From assembly GCA_009746045.1 (NCBI GenBank), contig RPFO01000104.1, positions 1,574,597-1,638,596 on the forward strand: 64,000 bases of DNA, written 5' to 3'. The DNA is from Mesostigma viride (lineage: Eukaryota > Streptophyta > Mesostigmatophyceae > Mesostigmatales > Mesostigmataceae). Of the stretch, positions 40,120 through 53,900 are shown in pieces. Below the pieces are notes generated by a model, which was not told the origin of the DNA, ran no database searches, and saw only the letters and a list, made by a program, of their open reading frames with translations. Position 1 is the stretch's first letter. The number at the start of each line of letters is the position of its first letter. The position numbers were made by a program, and so were the translations under genes.

Positions 40120-40770
40120 AGGGCGTCCCCAACATCTACTGCTCCAATTTTGGTACTTTTGAAATTCCATGCCTGGAGCGCAAAGTTTGCAATATATGTG
40201 CCGTTTGTAGCTCTAGCTCTATAATAACCTGACCAACCCCGCATTCCTCAAAGTACTTAGCACTTGTTGCCTATTCTCATTATGCGAATCACATGATTAG
40301 GATGTGCTTCATGATTGCTATTGCTCGAGATTCAATTAAGAATGATTGACATCAATAAATGATGAACCAAATAAACCAAATTAGGCCACTTGACAAGTTC
40401 ATGATCCATTTAAATTGTACAATTAAGCGATTAATTAATTCATAAATCATACATTACATGGGATACCCCCGTCGACGAGCTAGTGGTACGTACAATGAAA
40501 CATTTGAGTTTGTAACATGTCTCCATGGATATATACATGTATGCTGGACCTCGCGCATCTCAGCCCTCTAAGAAATGTTATTTGAACTCAGGTCTAGATC
40601 TAAATATATACATGATCTGGATAATATTATACACTTCCTTAAAAGAGCATGAATCGAGCTTTACAATTCAGGACAAGGAACTCGTTTGCAAATCACGGCT
40701 GAAAGGCAAGTGCTCACAACGAAGCACGTGCTCTCAAGGCTGTCCACCTCGTCCAACCAAGCCCGGGCGA
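40120..40770. other. AT-rich unique stretch
   Basis: No repeats beyond short TTAATTAA runs near 40430-40445; no exon recognised. The last 100 bases are presumably the 3' UTR of the transposase-like gene. Confidence 0.4.
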
Positions 40771-40776
40771 GCTGGC

Positions 40777-43700
40777 CTACTCAACAGGTCTCTTCTTGGC
40801 CAAGTTCGTGAGCCGTTTCTCGACGTCTGTCGGAATGGTCAAGATGGCCTGGCGATTGTTAGCTGGGTTGACAACAATGGTGTGTTCGAACCCCGCGTCC
40901 ATGCACAGGTAGCAATTGACCAAGTTTGGCTGTTCAGCTTGCGCATCGGCGTCCATTTTGAACATCGTCGCCATACCCGGAAATCTGTCCCAGTAGCGCA
41001 CCCCCACCACCCATTGTCCCTTACGGAACAACTCCCTATCGACCTTGCCGTTTCTGTCGGCCACTCGCCTCACGAAAGTAGCGGCCACCTGATAAGGCTC
41101 CTGCAAGACTTCCGCTAGCCAATATGGATGATCTGGATCGTGGGACTCATCACCAGAGTAGGACTCGACGGCAAAAATGTCTCGCAGCTTCAGTCTCCTT
41201 CCCATCATCGTCCTCTCTGCCTGTAGTCTGTTCAGTCGCGTCCCTGCGTGCCCCCCTTGTCCGTTTGGGTTCCTTTGCACTGGCTCCCCCAGTTTGTGGA
41301 GCTTCATCCGAGCACCTCCCACATTCCAGCCGTCCATGTCGGTCCACTCCTTTCGACAATCCCACCACCTTTCCTCGGCGCACGCACCGCCACAATAGCA
41401 GGAATACTGGCGCAGCATTAAGCGCGTCACATTCGACTTGTCCATGCGCCACCAGTGCGCCTTCTTCACTCCTTTGATTTCGCCGCGCCCTGGGCTGTAA
41501 GGAAGCACCTGCGCGTCGAAGACAAGATTTGCACAAGGGAAAGTTGAAGTTACGAGACCATCGAGCTAGTTGTGTTTTATTAAGCACTCCTGATCGCCAG
41601 GACTCCAAGAACGCCCTAGAAACGACGGCCGGCGTAACTATTCCCTGAACGAGGACTGTACACTTAATTACCTCGGGGAACTCGAAGAAGTTACGCCTGG
41701 TCGTTGTGGTCCCGCCCACCGCCCCCGACGCCAGATTCTCCACCAACTGGGCGGCCGTCTGTTTGTCCTGGTTCTCTTCCCTGATGTGCCACCTCCTCAA
41801 CATGCACTTCACAGTCCCACCAGCTCCATCCACCTCCCCCTTTCCGTGCTGCTCCCCAAAGTAATTCCACTCAAATGACTCCAGGTGCGGATCCTCCGTC
41901 AGCAGCCGGGCCACTTCCGCGATCACATTCCTTGACTTGAACTGCATGGAGCAATTGTCCGACCACCCAATGAAGCGCTTCACCTCTACCCCTTCTGACC
42001 GTAGTGTCGCCAGGATTTTGAGGATAGCAAAACGGAGGGCCCGCCCGTCCCTTTTCATTCCGCCCTGTCCGATGAAGTGAAACTCCCTTCTCACGACCTT
42101 TCCCGACGCTGGATCCAAGTAGCGCACGATCCAGGGCATAAGGACGAATGTGACTGGATGCCAATACTGTGCTTGGAGATTGTGATAGGTGTAAGACTGG
42201 TAGTTCTCGGCGTAATCTGTGTGGCATACAAGGTCCCCCACCCGCATCCTTGAGAGACATTCCTTGGAGGCGTCCGCTTGCCACCACGCGTTGAAGCAAT
42301 GCTGGATGAAGTCCGGCCACTTGTCCACAATTGCCTCCTTTAGCTCCGTTGGTGTGGACTTGACGTCGACTTGCGTCAATCGCTGCCCACCAGCCTTTGC
42401 GATCTCGTCACAGTCGTCCTGCATATGCGCAGTGTGCACATACAGAAAAGACATCAACTTCGACCCACCAATGACCTGTAGAAAGAAAAAAGACAGGACC
42501 TCAGGAAAAATTGAAAAAGAAACGCCTTGGGGCGCAACCACTCCACTAAAAATTACCTCTGGCCCAAGAACTTCAGGAAACATTGCAAAAGAAACGCCTT
42601 GGGGCGCAACCACTCCACTAAAAATTACCTCTGGCCCAAGAACCGCACCCGGCGGCACATCCTGCATCTCGTATCTGGTCCATGAAATCAGGTGGTTGGA
42701 AGCCTCCTCCCGTTCGCATAACATGAAGTTCCGAATTCCACACTTGGGAGCCAGGCAAGTGCCCAACACACAAGCCTTACGCCGGATCGAGCAAACCCCC
42801 AACTCCTCGCCCAGGTCATGATCGGGCACCCCTTCCTCGTCGTCCAGCACCCTCCCATGCATGGGCAGATCCTCAAGTTCGCCCTGAAAAGGCTGAACCT
42901 GCGGCCGCGACGACCCCACAGACGACCTCGAACCTCCCCCCTCCCTCATCCCCTCCACCTCACAAGTAAACTTGTTCACCCACTCTGTCGTGTGAGTGGC
43001 TTTGAAAATGGAACATGTGGGCACGGACGACCCCACGTCGAGCTGGCTACCATGATCGCACGCGTGGCATTCAGGTCCGCACTCGCATCTGGCATGAAAA
43101 GTTGCACGAAATTTGGCCAACCCCCCAACCATGGACTGCATGGTAGTGTGGTGCTGGCATGCGCACAAGTTCCGCATTTTCCACCGCCCCTTGACGCATG
43201 CGGGCATATGCTTGCAAAAAGTAGTGTATCCCACATGAACTGTGCTCTTCTGATTCGTGCGTAGCATTGACATCCCTGCCTCCGTCTCCAAAATCACCTG
43301 ATTTCCCCCCCTCACACCCTCCTCTCCCTCCCCCCCCCCCCTCCCTACTGTCCATCCGCCGCGGTGGCTTCAACTCCGGATGGCGGGAAATGAACACTTC
43401 GTAAATCTTCGACTTGGAGACAGTATAGTAGCGCGCACCCTCCGAAAACGCTAGTGTATGTTTGTAATCCTTTCTGGTCCATTCACAATGAACATCCTTC
43501 ATGTTCGGAGACGCCCGCGTCAAGTTATCATCCCTCCAGCACGCTTGTATCAGGGCAATGACTTCCGTCGGAAGCTCGTCTTTCCTCCTCCTCCTCTCTG
43601 GCGCACTCATCAAAAGGTCGTCCTCCCCTTCTTCCATTCCATCCCTGTGACCCCGAACAGTTGCGACAAAGCGCCTGTCAATCCCGAACGCGCGCTCCAC

Positions 43701-44261
43701 AATCCTGTCCGGGACGCCCTCCATTGCCTTCGTAACAAGTCCACACAAGGCCCACCTAAGCCCACGATCCTTCTCAGATGTTCCCAAGTCGCCAAAAGCC
43801 TTCTTGATGTTATCCCGAAGAGATTCCGCCCAATTTTCAGGAAGCCCGCCGTCACAGTTCTTCCTCTTCTTAATGCCGTTGCTCTCCGCCACCATGGCAT
43901 TTAGTCTTGAAGCTGCGCAAGACAGAACCTCCGCGCTCATCTCTGGCGTCCTGTGGTTGTTTGCTTTCACGCGTTCCGCCATGATAGGAAAGATGTCATT
44001 GGCAATTTTGTACCCCTTGTTCTCGATGTACTTGTCGCTCCAGAGACCGCGAAGTGCAGGCTCCCGGTCGTCATTGGACAAGGGACGCGAACCGTCGGAA
44101 ACGGCCCCCCGCCCCGATCGCGCCATCAGACTTTGGTCAGACGGCAGCTGATTTTTTTCGCCTCTTAATCCCGCGGCACCGAAAGCCCTGAGGATGAGTA
44201 ATGATAAATAATCACCATTAAAGACACGACGAAAACGATGGGCATCAAACAAGAACGACAA
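40777..44261 (-). CDS. Transposase-like protein with D-Y-A-E-N-Y / S-D-N-C-S / HGKG-x-x-DG-x-GG signature
   Basis: Minus-strand exons: about 44261 (or ATG near 44126) to 43330, 43315-42629, 42475-41672, 41508-40777 (TAG). Introns 42628-42476 (GTAATTTTT..TTTCTACAG) and 41671-41509 (GTAATTAAG..CGCGCAG) are clear and phase 0. The first two blocks are in different frames across a G-run at 43322-43341; this is either a short intron or a frameshift. After a Cys/His-rich part (CECGPECHACDHG) come HTDYAENY, GWSDNCSMQFKSRN and WNYFGEQHGKGEVDGAGG, a D..D..D/E arrangement I know from transposase-like proteins in many eukaryotes but cannot assign to a named superfamily. The C-terminus has YWLAEVLQEP and QWVVGVRYWDR, possibly a BAH/Tudor-like fold. 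No TIRs identified. Confidence 0.65.
42500..42645. repeat. 72-bp tandem duplication spanning the donor of transposase intron 2
   Basis: CTTGGGCCAGAG|GTAATTTTT recurs 72 bases into the intron, with the intervening GTGGTTGCGCCCCAAGGCGT also doubled. Both copies keep the frame open, so either donor could be used; the second would add 24 residues. Confidence 0.85.
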
Positions 44262-44264
44262 GCG

Positions 44265-44925
44265 TCATTAATAACGCCGGCCGGCGCAACTGGATACATG
44301 TAAACCATACAAAAGTGATTTTATGAAACACATACAGTTTGTCATTAATAACGACGGCCGGCGTAACTCGGGCGCAATTAAAAACCATTAAGAAGCAACT
44401 CAGGATATGCAGGCAGAAATCCTTCAGGTGTAAAAAAGATGTACAAACACACTTTTGGTAATGGGGCCTGATTGCGCAACTGCAAGATACCATTGGAAAC
44501 GCCGGCCGGCGCAACTGGATGCATGTACATAAACCATACAAAAGTGATTTGCACAAAACCCCTACAATTTGTCATGAGTAACGACGGCCGGCGTAACTCG
44601 GTTGCATTTGAAAACCACAAAGAAGCAACTCAGGTAGTGAAGGCGGAAATCCCAGAGGTGATAAAATGTTTACCAACACAAAATGTTGATAAGCGTGCAA
44701 GCTTTTGCAAGTGCGCGCAAGATACCATTGGAAACGCCGGCCGGCGCAACTGGAACACCAAAACAAAAAACTTGATTTGCACGAAACCCATTCAGTTCGT
44801 CATGGATAACGACGGCCGGCGCAACTTCATGGCACTCACCACTTTCACCAAATGCCATGTCGCCATTATATTGAGGAAAGCGAAGTATGCCCACTTGAAG
44901 CTGTGGTCTGCAGAACATTGACACA
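44265..44925 (+). repeat. Six copies of a GGCCGGCG-centred motif, possibly coding for an N-[AD]-G-R-R-N repeat protein
   Basis: AACG(C/A)CGGCCGGCG(C/T)AACT occurs at 44273, 44349, 44498, 44579, 44733 and 44808, alternating in pairs with a higher-order period of about 230. In the plus frame the motif reads N(A/D)GRRN(W/S/F), and flanking residues are kept too (TKPLQFVMSNDGRRNS, TKPIQFVMDNDGRRNF). Differences between those two include several silent changes (CAA/CAG, TTT/TTC, CGT/CGC), which favours coding. Stops and frame changes between copies mean no single long protein. An extra copy lies at 41617-41635 inside the transposase intron. Confidence 0.6.
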
Positions 44926-44929
44926 AAAT

Positions 44930-45290
44930 ATGCATGGTATTTCAAGCAATGAATGCTATGTGTCAGGCATCAATGTCTTTATTGTATCCAAATGTGGTTA
45001 GGACGGAGGTTTACATTGGTTGCTATTTTAAGACAATGGCGTATAACCAAACATTGCACACACTCAAGAGTGTACTTATGCTGAACTGGAAAGGAACATT
45101 AAACCCCAATAAGGTAGATATTTTTCTTTTACATTTTAATTTTTTATATACTACTTTATATAATATTATATTATATTATATTATATTATGCTATATTATG
45201 TTATATGAAATAACATTAAAATTAACATAAAATTAAAATTATATATTAATTATAGTATATTATATAATTTATATTATATATTATATTCAC
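44930..45290. other. AT-rich tract
   Basis: From about 45120 nearly pure A/T with TATATTAT units. No gene seen. Confidence 0.6.
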
Positions 45291-45923
45291 GATGCTCTGT
45301 GTATTAATGACATATCAGACACACCTACATCACATCGCCTTGATGTTTCCGTTGTATGGGTCCGGTCGGGCGTTGGTAGCTGGTCGACAACAATTCTACA
45401 TTTCCTAAAAAAAAATGCGACCGTGCCTACATTCGAAGGCGCGCTGTGGCTGACCTGAACTATCGGTGAACACCTCGGCGTCACTTGACCGGCCTAGGTT
45501 GACATTTCGGCAGAGTAACGCTGCTTAAAGGATCCTTGCGTAGTTCGCGCGATTTGGCTCTTTATATATGTTTTTGGAGACGACGAGCAAGCATCCGATT
45601 GGTCAGCCAATTCCTGTCCAGTCCTCGGACAGTGTCCAATCCGGTGCTTGGGATCCAGAAAACGTGCTCGAGCCTGGCCACTCTGTCGCGGGCGCCGCGC
45701 TAGTGGCGTCGCGCCCAAACCTGACCAGGCCATAGGAAAGGGCGGGGGCGAATGCAAGAATTATTGTTATATCCTGACCTGTCCTGGGGAAGGTCCGGGG
45801 CGAATGCAAGAATTAATATACCTGCGTATGCAACCAACACGGCCGATCCACATACATAATCCGACTGAGCTGGACGGTACGGACCAAATTTCGGTGCAAA
45901 TTGAGGCCCAAAAGCTATGTCGG
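45291..45923. other. Left flank of the large inverted repeat; possible minus-strand promoter
   Basis: On the minus strand a CCAAT (45597-45601) lies about 35 bases upstream of CATATATAAA (45560-45569). Downstream only short frames are found. A 22-base word around GGCGAATGCAAGAATTA recurs at 45748 and 45799. Confidence 0.35.
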
Positions 45924-46279
45924 CATGGTGCGCGCACCCCTTGCGGTAGGGGCCATGGCGACTGCCTTTAGACGAAACGTGACAAATCTGGCACGCGGAA
46001 AGCAGAAATGCTCGATTGTTGGAGAAAATTAGTTACTGATTCTAATTTATGGCGGGATGGTTGCGATCTATAATGTCGCGGGCTTTTTTTCTTTGCCATC
46101 GGCAGGGGGGGTCCGGCCTGAATTTCTGTCGGGATGAATAAAGTATATTGGATGCCTGCCGGGTTGATTGTCGATTGTTGCCAGTTTTGATGGTCGTAAG
46201 GAAAGCTAGTTTAATGATGTTTCTAAAGCCGTAAAAATTCCCGCTGCTATCTTTACCTTTCCCGTCATTTTGCGGTAAG

Positions 46280-46500
46280 ATAACATTAGCCCTGCGCGAT
46301 GCGTACTGCCCAACCACTCCATGAAAGGGTGGACTTTCTTGTGCGCCTGGGCACGAATAAATGCCCGTTATGGTACGTTCTTGTGTTAAACGTCTTAAGC
46401 TTGCGTTTTCCTGCTTTCTTACCTCGTTGAGCGTAAGCTTTTTGCCTTCTTTCCGGCCAGATGCAGCCAGAAAGTTGCGGGTCCTGGCGCTGCATCGCTG
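46280..46500 (-). pseudogene. Short ORF shared by both inverted-repeat arms
   Basis: Both arms retain a frame with RRQKAYA(Q/H)RGKKAGKR and FNTRTYHNG(H/N)LFVPRR. In the right arm the same peptide lies at 63205-63360, inside a longer frame beginning at 63074. Left and right differ by frameshifts. No known domain, so it may be a relic of a protein encoded by the element. Confidence 0.4.
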
Positions 46501-47130
46501 GATTCCTGGGTGTCTTTTAGCTAGTTAATCGTCTGTGACGTGGCTGGCTTTCTGCAGCGCGTGGCCCGCAACCTGTCGGGAAGGTGTAATGCTTTTATTT
46601 CCATGCTTCTCTGAAATTTCTTTTGCTTTATAGACAGTTGTGTTCGAGGAAATTCACGCGGTCTTCCTAAGCAGCGGCATCATTTTCCCCAGACACTGAC
46701 GAGCTGGCACCTGTCTCCTAAAGAGAGCGGCTCGTGCTTGTTAGAAAGGAGGCAGTGTGCATTTTGCGGGACACAATGCTTTGGTGGCACATGCGTCAGG
46801 TAGGCTGTTCCAATGGTCTCTTCACCTTTCCCACTGAGTAAATGTTAGCATTTGTCATGCTAACCAGAGCAGCTAGCCACAGGTTGGCTGGATAAAAAGT
46901 CAGCTTATTTTCTCTTTATATACTGCGTGTGTGGTCCTCCACGTGTCCGGCTTGTTGGGCATTTTGGAAGAGGGTTTATAATGTGTTGTTGGGTGGAACA
47001 ACTTGGTTGTTGGCACAAAATCACACATTATTAGCCTGAGATAGGCATGACATATGCTGCTCAGGCGTGTCGTCCTACCAGCCTTGTTGTTAAGGGTAGA
47101 CTCACAAGGCTGGCTGTGCCGATGGAGGGG

Positions 47131-47915
47131 TGGGGCGTGCTAGCCCCCCCCCACACCCACGCATGCATGCTAGCCCACCCCCACACCCACGCATGCATGC
47201 TAGCCCCGGCCCCGGCCCCCCCACACCCACGCATGCATGCTAGCCCCCCCCACACCCACGCATGCATGCTAGCCCACACTCACACCCACGCATGCATGCT
47301 AGCCCACCCCCACACCCACGCATGCATGCTAGCCCCCCACACACCCACGCATGCATGCCAGCCCCCCACACACCCACGCATGCATGACCGCCCCCCCCAC
47401 ACCCACGCATGCATGCTAGCCCACCCCCACACCCACGCATGCATGCTAGCCCCCCCACACACCCACGCATGGATGCCAGCCCCCACACACACCCACGCAT
47501 GCATGACAGCCCCCCCACACACCCACGCATGCATGCTAGCCCCCCACACACACCCACGCATGCATGCCAGCCCCCATACACACCCACGCATGCATGCCAG
47601 CCCCCCCCACACTTACGCATGCATGCTAGCCCCCCACACACACCCACGCATGCATGCCAGCCCCCCCCACACCCACGCATGCATGCCAGCCCCCCCCACA
47701 CTTACGCATGCATGCTAGCCCCCCACACACACCCACGCATGCATGCCAGCCCCCCCCACACCCACGCATGCAGGCTAGCCCAACCCCACACCCACGCATG
47801 CATGCCAGCCCACCCCCACACCCACACGTGCATGCCAGCCCACCCCCACACCCACGCATGCATGCCAGCCCACCCCCACACCCACGCGTGCATGCCAGCC
47901 CACCCCTAGCTTGAG
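47131..47915. repeat. About 28-bp minisatellite, left arm
   Basis: Unit CACACCCACGCATGCATGCT then AGCCCCCC, about 28 copies. GCATGCATGC is self-complementary and alternates purine/pyrimidine. Long His/Pro/Cys frames are artefacts. Confidence 0.95.
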
Positions 47916-50900
47916 CGTGCTTGTAAAGTTTTTGCATGGTTTATTAAAATGAGTGGAATATGTATTTATTGCATTAAATGTTAATTTTATTGATCATGAA
48001 TGAAAATGGTCAACATTGCCGAAGTGCCCCTAAATTGCTCAATATTGTGTGCTCAAGAATTCAATGAGGATTGTCATCATGGAAACCCGCACAAATTCAC
48101 GATTCCGGGCATGCATGTGAAAGTATCAAGAACAATTTTCAATTAAGAATGGTATCTCATTGTTCCATGAATCAATATGACTCCATGTACGTAGACAAGC
48201 CATGATGACCCCATGGGAGCCTGAATCCTCATCATTAAATACATAAATGCCACCCATGTACGTAGACGGGCCATGATGACACCAATGGAGCCTGAATCCT
48301 CATCATTAATTACATAAATGCCAACCATGTACATACACGGGCAATGATGACACCATGGGAGCCTGAATCCTCATCATTAATTACATAAATGCCAACCATG
48401 TACGTAGGCCAGCCATGATGACACTGTGGGAGCCTGAATCCTCATCATTAATTTCATACATGCCAACAACACGTAGACGGGCCATAATGACACCACGGGA
48501 GCCTGAATCCTGATCATTTTTTTTGACATCCATGTACGTAGGCCAGCCATGATGACACCATGGGAGCCTGAATCCTCATCATTTTTTTTCTGAGACATCC
48601 ATGTACGTAGGCCAGCCATGATGACACCATGGGAGCCTGAATCCTCATCATTTTTTTTCTGAGACATCCATGTACGTAGGCCAGCCATGATGACACCATG
48701 GGAGCCTGAATCCTCATCATTAAATACATACATGCCATCCATGTACGTAGACAGGCCATGACATCTGACACCATGGGAGCCTGAATCCTCATCATTTACT
48801 ATTCCTTGACATCCATGTACGTAGACGGGCCATGATGACACCATGGGAGCCTGAATCCTCTTCATTTTTTTTTCTTTGACATCCATGTACATACGTAGGC
48901 CAGCCATGATGACACCAATGGAGCCTGAATCCTCATCATTAATTACATACATAAATGCCATGATCATCAATGACCCCATGGGAGCCTGAATCCTCATCAT
49001 TAAATACATAAATGCCACGGTCCATGTACGTAGACGGGCCATGATGACACCAATGGAGCCTGAATCCTCATCATTAATTACATAAATGCCAACCATGTAC
49101 ATACACGGGCAATGATGACACCATGGGAGCCTGAATCCTCATCATTAATTACATAAATGCCAACCATGTACGTAGGCCAGCCATGATGACACTATGGGAG
49201 CCTGAATCCTCATCATTCATTTCATACATGCCAACAACACGTAGACGGGCCATAATGACACCACGGGAGCCTGAATCCTCATCATTTTTTTTTCTTTGAC
49301 ATCCATGTACGTAGGCCAGCCATGATGACACCATGGGAGCCTGAATCCTCATCATTTTTTTTCTGAGACATCCATGTACGTAGGCCAGCCATGATGACAC
49401 CATGGGAGCCTGAATCCTCATCATTAAATACATACATGCCATCCATGTACGTAGACAGGCCATGATGACACCATGGGAGCCTGAATCCTCATCATTTACT
49501 ATTCCTTGACATCCATGTACGTAGACGGGCCATGATGACACCATGGGAGCCTGAATCCTCATCATTTTTTTTTCTTTGACATCCATGTACATACGTAGGC
49601 CAGCCATGATGACACCAATGGAGCCTGAATTCTCATCATTAATTACATACATGCCATCCATGTACGTAGACAGGCCATGACATCTGACACCATGGGAGCC
49701 TGAATCCTCATCATTTACTATTCCTTGACATCCATGTACGTAGACGGGCCATGATGACACCATGGGAGCCTGAATCCTCATCATTTTTTTTCTTTGACAT
49801 CCATGTACATACGTAGGCCAGCCATGATGACACCAATGGAGCCTGAATCCTCATCATTAATTACATACATAAATGCCAACCATGTACATACACGGGCAAT
49901 GATGACACCAATGGAGCCTGAATCCTCATCATTAATTACATAAATGCCAACCATGTACATACACGGGCAATGATGACACCATGGGAGCCTGAATCCTCAT
50001 CATTTTTTTTTTCTTTGACATCCATGTACATACGTAGGCCAGCCATGATGACACCAATGGAGCCTGAATCCTCATCATTAATTACATACATGCCATCCAT
50101 GTACGTAGACAAGCCATGATGACCCATGGGAGCCTGAATCCTCATCATTTACTATTCATTGACATCCATGTACGTAGACAGCCATGATGACACCATGGGA
50201 GCCTGAATCCTCATCATTAATTACATAATGCCATCCATGTACGTAGACAGCCATGATGACACCATGGGAGCCTGAATCCTCATCATTTACTATTCCTTGA
50301 CATCCATGTACGTAGACAGCCATGATGACACCATGGGAGCCTGAATCCTCATCATTAATTACATAAATGCCATCCATGTACGTAGACGCCATGATGACAC
50401 CATGGGAGCCTGAATCCTCATCATTTACTATTCCTTGACATCCATGTACGTAGGCCATGATGACACCATGGGAGCCTGAATCCTCATCATTAATTACTTG
50501 AATCCATGTACGTAGACAAGCCATGATGACACCATGGGAGCCTGAATCCTCTCATTAATTACATAAATGCCAACCATGTAGTAGACAAGCCATGATGACA
50601 CCATGGGAGCCTGAATCCTCATCATTTACTATTCCTTGACATCCATGTACGTAGACAGCCATGATGACACCATGGGAGCCTGAATCCTCATCATTAATTA
50701 CATAAATGCCATCCATGTACGTAGACGCCATGATGACACCATGGGAGCCTGAATCCTCATCATTAATTACATAAATGCCATCCATGTACGTAGAGCCATG
50801 GAGACACCATGGGAGCCTGAATCCTCATCATTAATTACATAATGCCAACATGTAGTAGACAAGCCATGATGACACCATGGGAGCCTGAATCCTCATCATT

Positions 50901-53900
50901 TATTATAAATGCCATCCATGTACGTAGACGCCATGATGACACCATGGGAGCCTGAATCCTCATCATTTTACTTGCCATCCATGTACGTAGGCCAGCCATG
51001 ATGACACCATGGGAGCCTGAATCCTCCATTAATTACATACATGCCAATGTACGTAGACGGGCCATGATGACACCATGGGAGCCTGAATCCTCATCATTTA
51101 CTTTTTGACATCCATGTACGTAGGCCAGCCATGGAGACACCATGGGAGCCTGAATCCTCATCATTTTACATTGCAACCATGTACGTAGACAAGCCATGAT
51201 GACACCATGGGAGCCTGAATCCTCCTCATTAATTACATAAATGCCAACCATGTACGTAGACAAGCCATGATGACACCATGGGAGCCTGAATCCTCATCAT
51301 TTACTATTCATGCATCCATGTACGTAGACGGCCATGATGACACCATGGGAGCCTGAATCCTCATCATTTTATTCCTTGACATCCATGTACGTAGGCCAGC
51401 CATGGAGACACCATGGAGCCTGAATCCTCCTCATTAATTACATAATAAATGCCATGACAAGCCAATGACCCCATGGGAGCCTGAATCCTCATCATTAATT
51501 ACATAAATGCCATCCATGTACGTAGACGGGCCATGATGACACCATGGGAGCCTGAATCCTTATCATTACTATTCCTTGACATCCATGTACGTAGGCCAGC
51601 CATGAGACACCATGGGAGCCTGAATCCTCATCATTAATTACATAAATGCCAACCATGTACGTAGACAAGCCATGATGACACCATGGGAGCCTGAATCCTC
51701 CTCATTAATTACATAAATGCCAAACGTAGACAAGCCATGATGACACCATGGGAGCCTGAATCCTCATCATTAATTACATTGCCATCCATGTACGTAGACA
51801 GCCATGATGACACCATGGGAGCCTGAATCCTCATCATTTTTTTCTGACATCCATGTACGTAGGCCAGCCATGATGACACCATGGGAGCCTGAATCCTCAT
51901 CATTAATACATAAATGCCAACCATGTACGTAGACAGCCATGATGACACCATGGGAGCCTGAATCCTCATCATTTACTATTCCTTGACATCCATGTACGTA
52001 GGCGCCATGATGACACCATGGGAGCCTGAATCCTCATCATTTTTTCTTGCCCATGTACGTAGTAGGCAGCCATGATGACACCATGGGAGCCTGAATCCTC
52101 ATCATTTTACATACATGCATCCATGTACGTAGACAGGCCATGATGACACCATGGGAGCCTGAATCCTCATCATTTACTATTCCTTGACATCCATGTACGT
52201 AGACGCCATGATGACACCATGGGAGCCTGAATCCTCATCATTTTTTCTTTGACATCCATGTACATACGTAGGCAGCCATGATGACACCATGGGAGCCTGA
52301 ATCCTCATCATTAATTACATACATTGCCATGTACGTACAGCCATGATGACACCATGGGAGCCTGAATCCTCCTCATTAATTACATAAATGCCAACCATGT
52401 ACGTAGACAAGCCATGATGACACCATGGGAGCCTGAATCCTCATCATTTACTATTCTTGACATCCATGTACGTAGGCGCCATGATGACACCATGGGAGCC
52501 TGAATCCTCCTCATTAATTACATAAATGCCAACCATGTACGTAGACAAGCCATGATGACACCATGGGAGCCTGAATCCTCATCATTAATTACATAAATGC
52601 CATCCATGTACGTAGACGGGCCATGATGACACCATGGGAGCCTGAATCCTCATCATTTACTATTCCTTGCATCCATGTACGTAGGCCAGCCATGGAGACA
52701 CCATGGGAGCCTGAATCCTCATCATTAATTACATAATGCCAACATGTACGTAGACAAGCCATGATGACACCATGGGAGCCTGAATCCTCATCATTAATTA
52801 CATAAATGCCATCCATGTACGTAGACGCCATGATGACACCATGGGAGCCTGAATCCTCATCATTAATTACTAATGCCAACCATGTACGTAGGCAGCCATG
52901 ATGACACCATGGGAGCCTGAATCCTCATCATTAATTACATAATGCCATCCATGTACGTAGACGGGCCATGATGACACCATGGGAGCCTGAATCCTCCTCA
53001 TTAATTACATAAATGCCATCCATGTACGTAGGCCATGATGACACCATGGGAGCCTGAATCCTCATCATTAATTACATAATGCCAACCATGTACGTAGACA
53101 AGCCATGATGACACCATGGGAGCCTGAATCCTCATCATTTAATTTAATGACATCCATGTACGTAGGCCAGCCATGATGACACCATGGGAGCCTGAATCCT
53201 CATCATTTTACATTGCATCCATGTACGTAGGCCAGCCATGATGACACCATGGGAGCCTGAATCCTCATCATTAATTACATACATGCCAACCATGTACGTA
53301 CACGGGCCATGATGACACCATGGGAGCCTGAATCCTCATCATTTACTATTCCTTGACATCCATGTACGTAGGCCAGCCATGATGACACCATGGGAGCCTG
53401 AATCCTCATCATTAATTACATAATGCCAACCATGTACGTAGACAGCCATGATGACACCATGGGAGCCTGAATCCTCCTCATTAATTACATAATGCCATCC
53501 ATGTACGTAGACAGCCATGATGACACCATGGGAGCCTGAATCCTCATCATTTTACATACATGCATCCATGTACGTAGGCAGCCATGATGACACCATGGGA
53601 GCCTGAATCCTCATCATTTACATATTCCAATCCATGTACGTAGGCCATGATGACACCATGGGAGCCTGAATCCTCCTCATTAATTACATAAATGCCAACC
53701 ATGTACGTAGACAAGCCATGATGACACCATGGGAGCCTGAATCCTCATCATTAATTACATAAATGCCATCCATGTACGTAGACGGGCCATGATGACACCA
53801 TGGGAGCCTGAATCCTCATCATTTACTATTCATTGACATCCATGTACGTAGGCCAGCCATGAGACACCATGGGAGCCTGAATCCTCCTCATTAATTACAT

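Larger units (their letters stand above)
45924..49170. repeat. Left arm of 17.8-kb inverted repeat
   Basis: Reverse-complementary to 60466-63745 through four successive zones: (1) 45924-47100 unique sequence; (2) 47131-47915 GCATGCATGC minisatellite; (3) 47915-48175 unique; (4) 48176-49170 satellite with unit variants in the same order (for example CAACAACACGTAGACGGGCC with CACCACGGG, and CCATGATCATCAATGACC). Arms differ by scattered substitutions and small indels. It starts at the self-complementary word GGTGCGCGCACC (45927-45938). Confidence 0.93.
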
